A DNA stretch of 64,000 nucleotides from Temperatibacter sp965603205 (lineage in GTDB: Bacteria > Pseudomonadota > Alphaproteobacteria > Sphingomonadales > Kordiimonadaceae): positions 1 through 64,000 of the forward strand of contig CBFDCC010000010.1 in NCBI GenBank assembly GCA_965603205.1, written 5' to 3'. Every line of letters starts with the position of its first letter. Within the stretch, counting starts at the first letter, position 1. The position numbers were made by a program, and so were the translations under genes. This document shows, in pieces, positions 25,206-34,496 of the stretch. Under the pieces are notes generated by a model that saw nothing but the letters and a program-made list of their open reading frames with translations, made no database searches and was not told where the DNA came from.

Positions 25206-25739
25206 CTAAAAGGTTACAGTTACCGTAACTAAATCTGTGTAAGCACCAGGGGCTATGCTTTGTAGCGCAGGAATACGGGCATAAACAGTCAATGCTTGTG
25301 ATGAACCTGTTCCAGTTCCTGAAACTGTATCTACACCAGCATTGTCACCCCAATTGGTTGTCCGTCCAGCATCCTGATACATAGCATAATTCAAATAGTT
25401 AGTAGTATCATACGTCATAACTCGTACACTTGTTGTACCACCTGTACCTGTGCCAGCATCAAGACCAACTTCATAAGTTGTAGTTGATGTACAGGTTACG
25501 TCAAGGGAGGTTGTTGCATCTGTGTTCGTTGCACTTAGCTGGTCATATGTACCAAAGCCAAGATCACTGGCTGATACAGAACAGGAGGCACCAACAGTTG
25601 CGCTTACATTAAATGTAGTTGTTTCTGTAGTCTGAGCTTGAACAGGGGGTGGTGAAACACCTAAAATAGTACCTGCTACTAAAAGCCCAACTAGCGAAAT
25701 TTGTAATTTAGGGGTAAAACCTTCGCGACGAATAATCAT
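25206..25739 (-). CDS. Major SCU-domain pilin (CsuA/B-like)
   Basis: The 177-residue exported protein has a signal peptide ending PPPVQA-QTT, then the SCU pilin pattern: FNVSATVGASCSVSASDLGFGTYDQLSATNTDATTSLDVTC, LNYAMYQDAGRTTNWGDN and the C-terminal YARIPALQSIAPGAYTDLVTVTVTF. As first gene of the operon, low in charge and rich in Thr/Ser, it is the probable main shaft subunit. AAAGGAG lies 7 bases before the ATG and a promoter is seen at 25800-25827. An 80-base gap separates it from the next gene, which may lower expression of the minor subunits. Confidence 0.9.
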   Translation of the reverse strand: MIIRREGFTPKLQISLVGLLVAGTILGVSPPPVQAQTTETTTFNVSATVGASCSVSASDLGFGTYDQLSATNTDATTSLDVTCTSTTTYEVGLDAGTGTGGTTSVRVMTYDTTNYLNYAMYQDAGRTTNWGDNAGVDTVSGTGTGSSQALTVYARIPALQSIAPGAYTDLVTVTVTF

Positions 25740-25799
25740 AAGAATCTCCTTTGTTAGCGTTTAACTTATGTAATAGCACTTCAGATTAAATTTAATTGT

Positions 25800-25827
25800 A
25801 CTATATAAAAAACGCAAAACGATACAA
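25800..25827 (-). promoter_or_regulatory. Promoter of the fimbrial operon
   Basis: TTGTAT (25827-25822), 16 bases, TATAGT (25805-25800) on the minus strand, giving a leader of about 54 bases. The region upstream is strongly AT-rich. Confidence 0.5.
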
Positions 25828-25938
25828 AAACAGGATTACTCAAAATGGATTGATTGTCAAAATTAAAATTTTACATTTATTTTAGCTATTGTTTTAATGA
25901 TAGTATAATAATGTTAATATTTGATAAAGATTGTATAA

Positions 25939-25975
25939 TGGATGCCGCATCCCTCGATAAGTTCAGGATCACGAA
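25939..25975. repeat. Short palindromic element at the right edge of the fimbrial locus
   Basis: GGATG-CCG-CATCC forms a small hairpin and is followed by CTCGATAAGTTCAGGATCACG. This resembles half of the dispersed elements with GTTCAGGATC/GATCCTGAAC cores common in alphaproteobacterial intergenic regions. Only this copy is seen in the window, so the repeat assignment rests on general recognition. Confidence 0.35.
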
Positions 25976-25986
25976 AACTCTCGCTT

Positions 25987-26385
25987 TTAATCTTTTCTTA
26001 AATTCAACGATGCGCTGTTGACGCAGTAGCGTAGACCAGTGGGCTTTGGGCCGTCGGGGAAGACATGACCTAAGTGGCTGTCGCAATTAGCGCAGGTGAT
26101 CTCGGTCCGCATCATACCGAGCATGCCATCTTTTTTCTCTGTCATGCAATCACTGTTGATGCCCTCATAAAAACTAGGCCATCCAGAGCCTGAATCATAT
26201 TTCGCCTGTGATGAAAACAGGTCACAGCCACAAGCCACACATTCATAGGTGCCAGCGGTTTTACAGTCATTATATTTGCCAGAGAAGGGCGGCTCTGTAC
26301 CGCCACATCTGCATATCTCATATTGAGCGGGGTTTAACGCATCACGCCATTTTTCATCACTTTTGGCATCATCACTTTTTCTCAT
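25987..26385 (-). CDS. msrB: Peptide-methionine (R)-S-oxide reductase
   Basis: MsrB reduces the R epimer of methionine sulfoxide in proteins. The 132-residue form starting at 26385 has zinc Cys49/52 (CVACG) and Cys98/101 (CANC), the SGSGWPSFY motif, HLGHVFPDGP and catalytic Cys121 in RYCVNS. The start ATG overlaps the sppA stop as TAATG, so translational coupling is likely; the frame continues upstream to 26409 but that start lies inside sppA. It has no signal peptide. Its 3' half is duplicated at 20851-21087 beyond the fimbrial operon. Confidence 0.94.
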   Translation of the reverse strand: MRKSDDAKSDEKWRDALNPAQYEICRCGGTEPPFSGKYNDCKTAGTYECVACGCDLFSSQAKYDSGSGWPSFYEGINSDCMTEKKDGMLGMMRTEITCANCDSHLGHVFPDGPKPTGLRYCVNSASLNLRKD

Positions 26386-28220
26386 TACCGCACTCCGCAT
26401 GTTAGGCACAGGCTATAGCTGCCCATGGGGTCGTTAAAACGTGTCAGAAACTCTAAATCTTTTTTCAGATTATAGGCTGCCTTCATCATAACTGAACTGT
26501 TAGAGTAATGTCCGCTTAAGGTGTCTTTAATAGCCGCATTGCCGTTTAGCATATCAAGCATCAACGCCTCAAATTTTGTCGGGCCATCACGGTATAAAAC
26601 GGGGTGATAGCTGGTAATGTCAGCGCGACGCGCTGCGGCGGCAACGGCATCATCTAAGGTGCCTAATTGGTCCACGAGGCCTAGTTTTTTAGCGGTTAAG
26701 CCATCCCAAACACGGCCCTGAGCTATTTTATCAACATCTTCAACCGTCATGCCGCGCCCCTCTGCGACTATGTTTAAGAACTGGCTATAACCTGCTGTTA
26801 TAGATTGCTGAATTATGTCTTTGGTCATGTCGCTGAGAGGGCGTGTAACATCAAAAGCACCTGCAAGAGACGTTGTACCCACGCCATCCGTATGCACGCC
26901 GACCTTGGCTAGCGTATTTTCAAATGTCGGAATAATACCAAATATACCAATAGATCCAGTTACTGTGGCGGGTGACGCCCAGATTTCATCAGCGTTGGCG
27001 CTGATCCAGTAGCCGCCAGACGCTGCATAAGGCCCAAAGGAGGCAACGACAGGGATGCCGTCCTCTTGCGCTGTGAGTAGTTCTTGACGGATAAGCTCTG
27101 AGGCGAAGACAGAACCACCCGGGCTATCAACCCGCAGTACAATGGCTGCTGTTTTCTTGTTATTACGGGCATTGCGAATATGGCGTACTACTGTTTCTGC
27201 TGCAGCAATATTAGCGGGGCCACTACCCATAACGATCTCACCTTGGGCAATAATAATGGCAATGGCTTTGCCATCACTTTTTTCCATGCCATGAGTCGCG
27301 GCTAGATATTTTTCAAAATGTATCTGTTTGAATGTTGAGCCATCCTTGGTGCTACCATGTTTTTCTTTTAGCTGGCGGCGCCAGTTTGAACGACTGGCAA
27401 TTTCATCAACGAGCTTGTTATTGAGCGCTAGTGTTGCAAAGTCACCACCAGCGGCTTTTAAGTTGTCGCTCATGCCCTCAATCTGCGCCTGTATGGTTGC
27501 GGCTTTTAATTTGCGACCTTCGCCTACAAGGGCCACATATTGTGACCACAGACTACCCATATAGGCTAAATTGGCCTCTTTGGCTGCTGGAGACATATCA
27601 TCACGTAAAAAAGGTTCTACAGCTGATTTAAATGTACCCACACGGAAAACATTCACATTGGCCCCGACCTTTGCTAAAAGTTCCTTGAAATAGGGGGTGT
27701 AACGGCCATAACCAGTTAACAATAAACTGCCAGCTGGGTTTAGGAATATTTTGTCAGCTTGTGAGGCCAGTAGATAATCACCCTGTGAATACCCTGAAGA
27801 TACAGCGTAAATAGGTTTACCGCTTTCACGGAATGATTTAAGGGCATTTGCCATGTCATGAAGATGGCTAGGGCCTGCGCCCATCATTTGATCTGTAATC
27901 AAAGCTATGCCGCTAATACGGCCGTCATCCTTAGCGCGGTTAATAGCCGTTATTATATCATGCACTGATATTTCTGGCGGCGCATTGTTATAGTCTGCGA
28001 ATAGGCTTTCCATAGGATCAGGAATGCGCGTTACTTCAACAACAGTGCCGCGTGGAGATAGCACCATAACTGCACCGTCAGGCACATTTGGTGCCTGTGG
28101 TCCCGCGGGGATCATGGCAATAATCGCGATAATGAATAGGGCGATGACGCCCATAAAAAGCGTGCCTAGCCCTTGAACAAATTTAAAAATGCTGACGATG
28201 ATATCCCAGATGCCTTGCAT
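26385..28220 (-). CDS. sppA: Signal peptide peptidase SppA, 67K type
   Basis: This 611-residue inner-membrane serine protease clears cleaved signal peptides. It has one N-terminal transmembrane helix (about residues 16-40) and two tandem S49 domains. The candidate catalytic Lys is in LASQADKIFLNPAG of the first domain, and the nucleophile Ser is in YAASGGYWIS of the second. DSPGGSVFASE, SPATVTGSIGIFG and GRVWDGLTAKKLGLVDQLG are family motifs. GAGGG precedes ATG 28220. msrB follows with a one-base overlap, so they are probably co-transcribed. Confidence 0.94.
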   Translation of the reverse strand: MQGIWDIIVSIFKFVQGLGTLFMGVIALFIIAIIAMIPAGPQAPNVPDGAVMVLSPRGTVVEVTRIPDPMESLFADYNNAPPEISVHDIITAINRAKDDGRISGIALITDQMMGAGPSHLHDMANALKSFRESGKPIYAVSSGYSQGDYLLASQADKIFLNPAGSLLLTGYGRYTPYFKELLAKVGANVNVFRVGTFKSAVEPFLRDDMSPAAKEANLAYMGSLWSQYVALVGEGRKLKAATIQAQIEGMSDNLKAAGGDFATLALNNKLVDEIASRSNWRRQLKEKHGSTKDGSTFKQIHFEKYLAATHGMEKSDGKAIAIIIAQGEIVMGSGPANIAAAETVVRHIRNARNNKKTAAIVLRVDSPGGSVFASELIRQELLTAQEDGIPVVASFGPYAASGGYWISANADEIWASPATVTGSIGIFGIIPTFENTLAKVGVHTDGVGTTSLAGAFDVTRPLSDMTKDIIQQSITAGYSQFLNIVAEGRGMTVEDVDKIAQGRVWDGLTAKKLGLVDQLGTLDDAVAAAARRADITSYHPVLYRDGPTKFEALMLDMLNGNAAIKDTLSGHYSNSSVMMKAAYNLKKDLEFLTRFNDPMGSYSLCLTCGVR

Positions 28221-28415
28221 AAAGCCCTCACTAACGTTGTTTTATTGTCATTTTATATCTGTGGAATGTGGTGTCATAAAGGCCATTCGTCAAGTCACAA
28301 TAAACTGATATTGATAGATATTTGTAATCAAATAGGTACTCAAGGTCTTGCAAGTCTTTAATTATGGAACCATATTGATTGAATAAGAAACAATATAACA
28401 GATGAGGAAATCGTC

Positions 28416-29267
28416 ATGAGCCATATCCCCCAAGTGCAAAATAGCTATCATCATAGGCGTTCTTCTAGTCTATCTGATGACATTGATTTTGAGATCAAAG
28501 GCGCGGAAATGCAATTTGTTGAGATCGAACTAGACCCAGGTGAATCCGCTGTGTCTGAGGCTGGCTCTATGATGTATAAATCCCCAGATATCAAGATGAG
28601 TGCGGTGTTCGGCGATGGTTCAGGTCAAGAGGGTGGCTTTATGGGTAAGCTGCTGGGCGCTGGCAAGCGATTGCTCACAGGTGAAAGCTTGTTTACGACC
28701 GTTTTCACGCATGAAGGCCCTGAGAAAGCGCATGTGGCGTTCGCGTCTCCATATCCCGGTAATATTGTACCCATAAAACTTGATAGCCTTGGCGGGGCTT
28801 TGATTTGCCAGAAAGATAGTTTTTTAGCAGCAGCGCGGGGCGTATCTATTGGTATTCATTTTCAAAAGAAAATCCTGACAGGTCTATTTGGCGGCGAAGG
28901 TTTTATCATGCAGCGCCTAGATGGCGATGGCTGGGCCTTTGTTCATATTGGCGGCACGCTAATAGAAAAAGAGTTAAAAACAGGTGAAGTTCTGCATGTG
29001 GATACAGGGTGCTTGGCGGCGATGACCGAGGGTGTGGATATGGATGTAGAGAGAGTGGGCGGCATTAAATCTATGGTCTTTGGTGGCGAAGGGGTGTTCT
29101 TTGCAAGGCTGCGAGGGCCAGGTAAGGTGTGGATACAGAGCCTGCCATTCTCACGTTTGGCGGGTCGCGTTCTGGCTTCTGCCCCTAGATTAGGTGGCCG
29201 CGACAAGGGCGAAGGCTCGCTGCTTGGCGGCCTTGGGGACATTGTTGGTGGCGATAGGGGCCTTTAA
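28416..29267 (+). CDS. TIGR00266/AIM24 family protein
   Basis: The 283-residue protein shows the AIM24-like beta-sandwich pattern: FEIKGAEMQFVEIELDPGESAVSEAGSMMYK, GLFGGEGFIMQRLDGDGWAFVHIGG, and VWIQSLPFSRLAGRV near the C-terminus, ending in a Gly-rich tail. Function is unknown; the yeast member AIM24 affects mitochondrial inner-membrane organisation. AGGAA precedes the ATG. It is followed after 11 bases by the sialidase-fold gene and then a thioesterase, forming a three-gene run. Confidence 0.9.
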   Translation: MSHIPQVQNSYHHRRSSSLSDDIDFEIKGAEMQFVEIELDPGESAVSEAGSMMYKSPDIKMSAVFGDGSGQEGGFMGKLLGAGKRLLTGESLFTTVFTHEGPEKAHVAFASPYPGNIVPIKLDSLGGALICQKDSFLAAARGVSIGIHFQKKILTGLFGGEGFIMQRLDGDGWAFVHIGGTLIEKELKTGEVLHVDTGCLAAMTEGVDMDVERVGGIKSMVFGGEGVFFARLRGPGKVWIQSLPFSRLAGRVLASAPRLGGRDKGEGSLLGGLGDIVGGDRGL

Positions 29268-29278
29268 GCGAGTAATAT

Positions 29279-30433
29279 ATGTCACTCAAAAAGATAAAAG
29301 ATTTCACAGTTTATAAGGATGCATGTTTTTATGCGTCTTTTCCTGCTTGTGTCTTGTTGCCATCTGGGGAAGTACTTATAACCTTTAGGCGCGCTCCTGA
29401 TCATCGCTGGACAGTGACTGATAATGATCTGCCATCACAGGACGATTTCAATAGCATTGACCATCATCATAGCAGATCTCATATTGCGATGATTAAGCTA
29501 GATAGCAATCATGAACCAGTTGGGGATGTCGTGATGTTGCCGGCTGATCCAGAGGCTAGTGATCAGGATGCTAATCTGATAACCCTGAAATCAGGGCGTA
29601 TCCTACAATATGGGTTTCTATATTATCCTATTTTGCCAGAATTTTTTGAACGATTAAAAGAGCAGGGTGTTGCCCCGTACCGCAATAAATATCTTGGCCT
29701 AGACTATCTGTTTTGGGGCAGTTATGTGCGATATAGTGATGATGAGGGCGCGCACTGGTCAGATAGAGTGATGTTGCCGCTGTTGCCAGAATACTCGGGG
29801 CATAAAATATCAGAGAAAGCTAAACGAGGAGGGCCGCTGCGAGGGCGTGGAATTGTTGATGATAATGGTCGAGTGACCCTCTCTATTTATTTTAGTGGAT
29901 TTAAAGAGCTTAAAGGTGAACAAACGCAGCTGTTTATCAGTGATGATGAGGGAGGAAGTTGGGCCTCTCATGGTCAGCCTATCCATATGCCTGATGTGAA
30001 TTTGCGGGAGCCCGCACTAGCGAATTGGCCTGATACTAACACCATAATAGCCTTCCACAGAACAAAAGGCTTAGAAGGTGACTTCCTCGTTACTGCGACC
30101 TCAAATAATTACGGCAACTCTTTTGAAAATATTAAACAATGTGATGTGATAGGTCATCCATATGATCCGCTTGTTCTATCAGATGGCCGCCTGTTCCTAG
30201 CCTATGGCTATCGTCATGAACCATATGGCATACGCGCGCGTTTGGTTAGCAAGGATCAAGAGATTAATGATGCTGAAGAAATTATAATCCGTGATGACAG
30301 TGTGGGGCGGGATTGTGGCTATCCATGGTCATGCCAGCTTGATGATGAGCGTATAATGGTTGTCTATTATGTCACGCATTCTGACGGCCTTAGGGGGATT
30401 GAAGCCTCTATTTTAGAATTGGAAAAACAATGA
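29279..30433 (+). CDS. Sialidase-superfamily (BNR repeat) protein
   Basis: The 384-residue protein has Asp-box (BNR) motifs, YSDDEGAHWSDRV and ISDDEGGSWASHG, as in six-bladed beta-propeller sialidases. An early RRAPDHRW could supply arginine ligands. No signal peptide is visible, so it should be cytoplasmic, which is unusual for a true sialidase; an exo-glycosidase or lyase on internalised glycans is possible. It is in one run with the AIM24-like gene upstream and overlaps the next gene by 4 bases. Confidence 0.8.
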   Translation: MSLKKIKDFTVYKDACFYASFPACVLLPSGEVLITFRRAPDHRWTVTDNDLPSQDDFNSIDHHHSRSHIAMIKLDSNHEPVGDVVMLPADPEASDQDANLITLKSGRILQYGFLYYPILPEFFERLKEQGVAPYRNKYLGLDYLFWGSYVRYSDDEGAHWSDRVMLPLLPEYSGHKISEKAKRGGPLRGRGIVDDNGRVTLSIYFSGFKELKGEQTQLFISDDEGGSWASHGQPIHMPDVNLREPALANWPDTNTIIAFHRTKGLEGDFLVTATSNNYGNSFENIKQCDVIGHPYDPLVLSDGRLFLAYGYRHEPYGIRARLVSKDQEINDAEEIIIRDDSVGRDCGYPWSCQLDDERIMVVYYVTHSDGLRGIEASILELEKQ

Positions 30434-30855
30434 GTGAATTGACAGCTGCATTAGAGGGCTTCCACCCTTGGGTAGAAGGTGGCGTAGACCCATTTGAAGA
30501 TGTTATAGGGCCATTTTATATTAAAAAAATGGATAATGGTTCATTTGAGACAGGATGTGAGGTTAAGGCTATTAATGCTAATAGTAGTGGTAGTTGTCAT
30601 GGTGGCTATTTAATGGCTTTCGCTGACTTTAGCCTGTTTGCCTTTGCAGGAGATTGTTTTGGTGGCGAAGTATCTGGGGTTACAGTCTCGCTTAATAACG
30701 ATTTTTTATCTGCGGCGTATGTTGGTGAAGTGATGATTGGACGTGGTGAAATTTCTAAAGAAACAGGCAGCATGATTTTTGCTCGTGGGGGATTGTATGT
30801 GGGTGAACGCTGTGTTTTAACATTTTCTGGCGTTATAAAAAAATTATCTAATTGA
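30430..30855 (+). CDS. PaaI-like hotdog thioesterase
   Basis: The 141-residue protein has the hotdog-fold core with CHGGYLMAFADFSLFAFA, which matches the (H)GG helix motif of PaaI/COG2050 thioesterases, followed by VTVSLNNDFLSAAYVGE. It probably hydrolyses an acyl-CoA; the substrate is unknown. Its start overlaps the sialidase-fold gene stop by 4 bases (ATGA). A second, unrelated-looking PaaI-type gene is at 47669-48103. Confidence 0.85.
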   Translation: MSELTAALEGFHPWVEGGVDPFEDVIGPFYIKKMDNGSFETGCEVKAINANSSGSCHGGYLMAFADFSLFAFAGDCFGGEVSGVTVSLNNDFLSAAYVGEVMIGRGEISKETGSMIFARGGLYVGERCVLTFSGVIKKLSN

Positions 30856-30916
30856 GTATTTAAAGTATCGCGTCATCATTAATTGAGGTGTTATTGTACC
30901 TATTTTCCTCTTTTAC

Positions 30917-32236
30917 TCACGTTTCAGCAATTTTAACCATTTGATCTATATCGGTAAATTTACTTCGAGGGTGTGTATTATCAGCAGCATCGACCTCTGC
31001 GGCTTCAATCTTCTTCCAGTCCTTAAAGGTCACTAAATGGAGATCACGCTCTATTGCTATTTTGTCTAGACCTGCGCGTCCTTGTCGCCCACTAGCTTTA
31101 ACCTCGGATAATATCTTAGCGGCTATACCAGCGCCATCAGGCTTGTTGGTGCCAATTGTGCCCGTAGGGCCACGCCTTGCCCAGCCTACACAGTATAGCC
31201 TATCTGAAATTAACCCATCATCACTGATATATCGTCCAAGGCTTTTATCAAAAGGTACATCCTCAATTGGGCTAGATTTATAACCGATGCAAGGCACAAT
31301 AAGCTCTGCGGGTAAAACCTCACTCTCGCCTAATCCTGTGCATTTACCATTGCTATCTACCTTGGTATGCTCAAGCCTGATACCGCAAACGCGATCATGG
31401 CCTAAAATGGCCATCGGGCGACGATAGAACATAAGATGCAATCTGACAGGTTTCATGTCAGGGGTGTTATTTGCCATCTTGCGTAAGAACATCATATTTT
31501 TCTTAGCGGGGCCTTTTAATCCCTCATCGATGTCTTCAGGTGGTAATTGATCAGCCTTTACAAGCGCTACACAGTTTTCTAATTCATTAAGCTCGCTCAT
31601 CTCCTTAGGGGTGAAACTAGCTTCTAATGGTCCGCGCCTGCCTAAGATATAGATATCTTTGATAGGGCTGGAGTGTATATCCTTTGCTGCGTGATCTGCC
31701 AGATCAGTGCCTTGCATTTCTTTTGCTGTCTTAGCTAATATTCGCGCCACATCAACGGCGACATTACCATTACCAATTACGGCGACCGACGGGACTTTTA
31801 ATTCAGGATTTAAATCCACGTAATCTGGGTGACTATTATACCAGCCAACGAAAGCACTAGCCCCAATAACACCATTTAGTTTTTCACCTTCAACGCCCAA
31901 TTCTCTGTCATTTGGTGCACCTGTTGCAAGTATAACAACGTCATAAAGGGTTTGTAATTCTTTTAAGGTGATATCACGGCCTAGCGCCAAGTTGCCGACA
32001 AAACGGACATTGTCTTGGTTGTTAGTCGCTTCATAACGCTTGGATACATTCTTAATGCTTTGATGGTCAGGGGCGACACCTGCGCGGATCAGGCCGTATG
32101 GGGTCGGTAATCTGTCAATAATATCGACACGGACATTCACTTTGGCATTGCCACTATTTTTGGTTAATGCTTCAGCTGTATAATACCCAGCTGGACCTGC
32201 GCCAATGATAGCAACCCATAGAGTAGTATCAGACAT
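30917..32236 (-). CDS. FAD-dependent ferredoxin/adrenodoxin-type NADP+ reductase
   Basis: The 439-residue flavoprotein has VAIIGAGPAGYYTAEAL for FAD, AVIGNGNVAVDVARIL for NADPH, and the GWARRGPTGTIGTNKPDG motif diagnostic of the adrenodoxin-reductase (FprA) family. It transfers electrons between NADPH and ferredoxins. No ferredoxin or P450 gene is adjacent. Length is typical (about 440-460). The only sizeable gap nearby (32237-32336) carries the terminator of the neighbouring minus-strand gene. Confidence 0.92.
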   Translation of the reverse strand: MSDTTLWVAIIGAGPAGYYTAEALTKNSGNAKVNVRVDIIDRLPTPYGLIRAGVAPDHQSIKNVSKRYEATNNQDNVRFVGNLALGRDITLKELQTLYDVVILATGAPNDRELGVEGEKLNGVIGASAFVGWYNSHPDYVDLNPELKVPSVAVIGNGNVAVDVARILAKTAKEMQGTDLADHAAKDIHSSPIKDIYILGRRGPLEASFTPKEMSELNELENCVALVKADQLPPEDIDEGLKGPAKKNMMFLRKMANNTPDMKPVRLHLMFYRRPMAILGHDRVCGIRLEHTKVDSNGKCTGLGESEVLPAELIVPCIGYKSSPIEDVPFDKSLGRYISDDGLISDRLYCVGWARRGPTGTIGTNKPDGAGIAAKILSEVKASGRQGRAGLDKIAIERDLHLVTFKDWKKIEAAEVDAADNTHPRSKFTDIDQMVKIAET

Positions 32237-32285
32237 ACAAGCTCCCCTAATTAATCCTCATTAGTTCTGAGATTACTCTTGCATG

Positions 32286-32313
32286 AAAAAAGGGCGGGAT
32301 CAACACCCGCCCT
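32286..32313 (-). terminator. Terminator of the 155-residue gene
   Basis: An 8-bp GC stem (AGGGCGGG 32291-32298 with CCCGCCCT 32306-32313) is followed on the minus strand by six Ts. It lies 24 bases past the stop at 32337. Confidence 0.85.
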
Positions 32314-32336
32314 CATTAAAGATTGAATATCTCTAA

Positions 32337-32804
32337 TTACTCTTTTGGCTCATCATGGTGATGACCGATCATACTATCTGTCATGGCGATCATGCTACTA
32401 TACTCTTTTAATAGTGTCATGGCTTTATCCATGCCACCTTCTTGCTTAGCTAAAGCATTACGCCATTTTATATTATTAGGGCTGGTTGCCCATTCCATGT
32501 CAGACATGCCGTTTTTGAAATCCCAGAAAAATACAGCGTCCCATTTCCCAGACTGCATATGCATGGCCCATGGCATTTGTGCGCCAGCTTTTTTAGATGC
32601 TGGTGAGAAATGCTCATCGATCATGGTTAAGGCCTTGCGGCGCATACCAGCTTTATATCTGACAAGCGTCATAGCCATATAGGTGACATCTTTGCGTTTT
32701 TCGGCTTTTGCTTCCTCAGCAAATGATGAAGTTGATGTTATACTCATTACACATATAACAGCCAGTGCTGCCATTAGATTACTCAATTTAGAAAAGGTGA
32801 ACAT
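32337..32804 (-). CDS. Exported 155-residue protein of unknown function
   Basis: A signal peptide (cleavage near residue 29, SFA-EEA) is followed by about 125 residues containing VTYMAMTLVRYKAGMRRKAL, WDAVFFWDFKNGMSDMEWATS and a His-rich end IGHHHDEPKE. The VRYKxGMRRKA ... EW pattern suggests a ferredoxin-like (dimeric alpha-beta barrel) fold, but I do not recognise a named family. It has its own terminator and is probably monocistronic. The terminal histidines might bind metal. Confidence 0.75.
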   Translation of the reverse strand: MFTFSKLSNLMAALAVICVMSITSTSSFAEEAKAEKRKDVTYMAMTLVRYKAGMRRKALTMIDEHFSPASKKAGAQMPWAMHMQSGKWDAVFFWDFKNGMSDMEWATSPNNIKWRNALAKQEGGMDKAMTLLKEYSSMIAMTDSMIGHHHDEPKE

Positions 32805-32957
32805 AGTCTCCTCCTTCGTTTGAATTTATAAATGAACTGAAAACATCTAGTAAAGAGCGCGGACCCTATCACAAAAAAATACCCCTTGCAGAAGGCTAGC
32901 TATAACAAAAGGTTAGCAAATTGGTGTGTTTCACGACTCCAGATTGAGCGTAAATAT

Positions 32958-32994
32958 GAAAAAGCCCCAAAACTAAAGGTTTCAGGGCTTTTCT
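32958..32994 (-). terminator. Terminator of the S10 peptidase gene
   Basis: On the minus strand GAAAAGCCCTGAAACC pairs with the TTTTGGGGCTTTTTC side, ending in a T-tract. It starts 18 bases past the stop at 33012. Confidence 0.8.
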
Positions 32995-33011
32995 CATATT
33001 ATAATAGTTGT

Positions 33012-34496
33012 TTAGTCGGCCTCGATAAAGGCTCTCACATCAATAAGAAGCTGATCCATGCTTGGGTGATGAATATACATCATATGACCCGCTGGATAAT
33101 ATGTGTAGGTCACACGCGATGGGTCGATACCGTTGCGGTCTAGTGAATATTCTGCGCCCATAAGAGGGGTGGCAAAATCATAATAACCAGCAGCATTAAA
33201 GACGCGAAGGTCCTTGTTGCCGCGCATAGCCTTGCCAATATAAGGCGCTACGTTCATGTATGGTTGGCGGCTACTACGGCCAAGTTTCCAGTTCCAGTCA
33301 CTCACGCCGCCAATGATGGTATATTCACGATCAGGATTAAATTTTAAATCCTCACGCACCCATGTGTTTAGTGCGGCTGTGTAGGCACCGTCGATACCAT
33401 AGAAGCTAGGGTCAGTCTCGGGCCTTTCACCTGCGTCATCTATTTCACGCCCTTTGAAACGGCTATCAAGACGGCCAAGTGCAAAGCCTTCATCGCGTAA
33501 TAACTCTTTGTTAAAACGTTGAAAATCTACGCGTAGATTAGCTAGATCAAGGTAACGCTCGCTAAGGCCTGTGAAGTGCGCGAGCTTTTTCTTGATGGCG
33601 TCACGCTTTGCGCCTTTAAGACCTGAACCTAATAGTAGAGCAGGGCCATATTCTTCCACTGCAAATGTGCGCGCGGCATCTACCCAGTCCTTTACTGCTA
33701 TGCCCTCACCAACTTTGCCGTGATACTGGGCTGTGGCAGCCATGGTTGGCAGATTAGTCATGAAACCCAGTTCATTACCTTCGTCGTAGGAGCGAACAGT
33801 AAAGTCAAGAATAGTTGAGATTAAGATTATGCCATTAATAGAAACGTCATCAAAACGACCTTCTAGCTGACGGATGAGTGCGGCTGATCGTGTCGTGCCA
33901 TAGCTTTCACCGCCGATATATTTAGGGCTCTGCCAGCGTCCGTTTTCGCGTAACCAAATACGAATGAATTTGGCAATGGATTTAGCATCCTCATGGACAC
34001 CCCAAAAGTCTTTGCCCTCACCAACGCCTGCTGCGTGGGAAAAACCAGTGCCTACAGGATCAATGAAAACAAGATCTGTTACATCTAAGATCGTACCATT
34101 GTTGTTTTGCATGTTAAATGGCGCAGCGCCATCGTCCTGAGCATCACTGGGGATAACAATCTTTTTAGGGCCAAATGCACCCATGTGAAGCCATACTGAT
34201 GATGAACCAGGGCCACCATTATAAACAAAGAATACAGGGCGTTTGGTTTTATCCTTCACACCTGTTTTTACGTAAGATGTAGAAAAAATAGCGGCCGTGA
34301 CGTCACCTTTTTTATTTTTAAGGTGTGTTTCACCCGCTGTAGCCTGATATTTTATCTTTTGGCCATTAAAGGTCCCTGAATGCTGGGTTACTGATACGAC
34401 AGGTGTTTTTACTGGCGATGGTTTGGATTTGCTGTCGTCTGCAGATGCAGATAGAGCAAATACTGTGACAAGAGCAGCCACAAAAATCTTTTTCAT
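33012..34496 (-). CDS. Exported S10 family serine carboxypeptidase-like peptidase
   Basis: The 494-residue protein (start at 34496, with AAGGGGAC before it and a signal peptide MKKIFVAALVTVFALSASA) has the S10 fold and triad: oxyanion-hole motif VYNGGPGSSS (91-100), nucleophile Ser198 in GGESYGTT, Asp in NAAGYYDFATP and His in YPAGHMMYIHHPSM. It should cleave C-terminal residues from peptides in the periplasm at acid pH. The frame extends upstream to 34607 without an in-frame stop, but that part is not signal-like. Together with the amidohydrolases it points to a peptide-using lifestyle. Confidence 0.92.
   Translation of the reverse strand: MKKIFVAALVTVFALSASADDSKSKPSPVKTPVVSVTQHSGTFNGQKIKYQATAGETHLKNKKGDVTAAIFSTSYVKTGVKDKTKRPVFFVYNGGPGSSSVWLHMGAFGPKKIVIPSDAQDDGAAPFNMQNNNGTILDVTDLVFIDPVGTGFSHAAGVGEGKDFWGVHEDAKSIAKFIRIWLRENGRWQSPKYIGGESYGTTRSAALIRQLEGRFDDVSINGIILISTILDFTVRSYDEGNELGFMTNLPTMAATAQYHGKVGEGIAVKDWVDAARTFAVEEYGPALLLGSGLKGAKRDAIKKKLAHFTGLSERYLDLANLRVDFQRFNKELLRDEGFALGRLDSRFKGREIDDAGERPETDPSFYGIDGAYTAALNTWVREDLKFNPDREYTIIGGVSDWNWKLGRSSRQPYMNVAPYIGKAMRGNKDLRVFNAAGYYDFATPLMGAEYSLDRNGIDPSRVTYTYYPAGHMMYIHHPSMDQLLIDVRAFIEAD

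Noticed and set aside
20851..26385. Fimbrial region as a prophage or integrative element
   Set aside because: No integrase, transposase, tRNA target site or terminal inverted repeats are visible; only the msrB direct duplication marks the borders.
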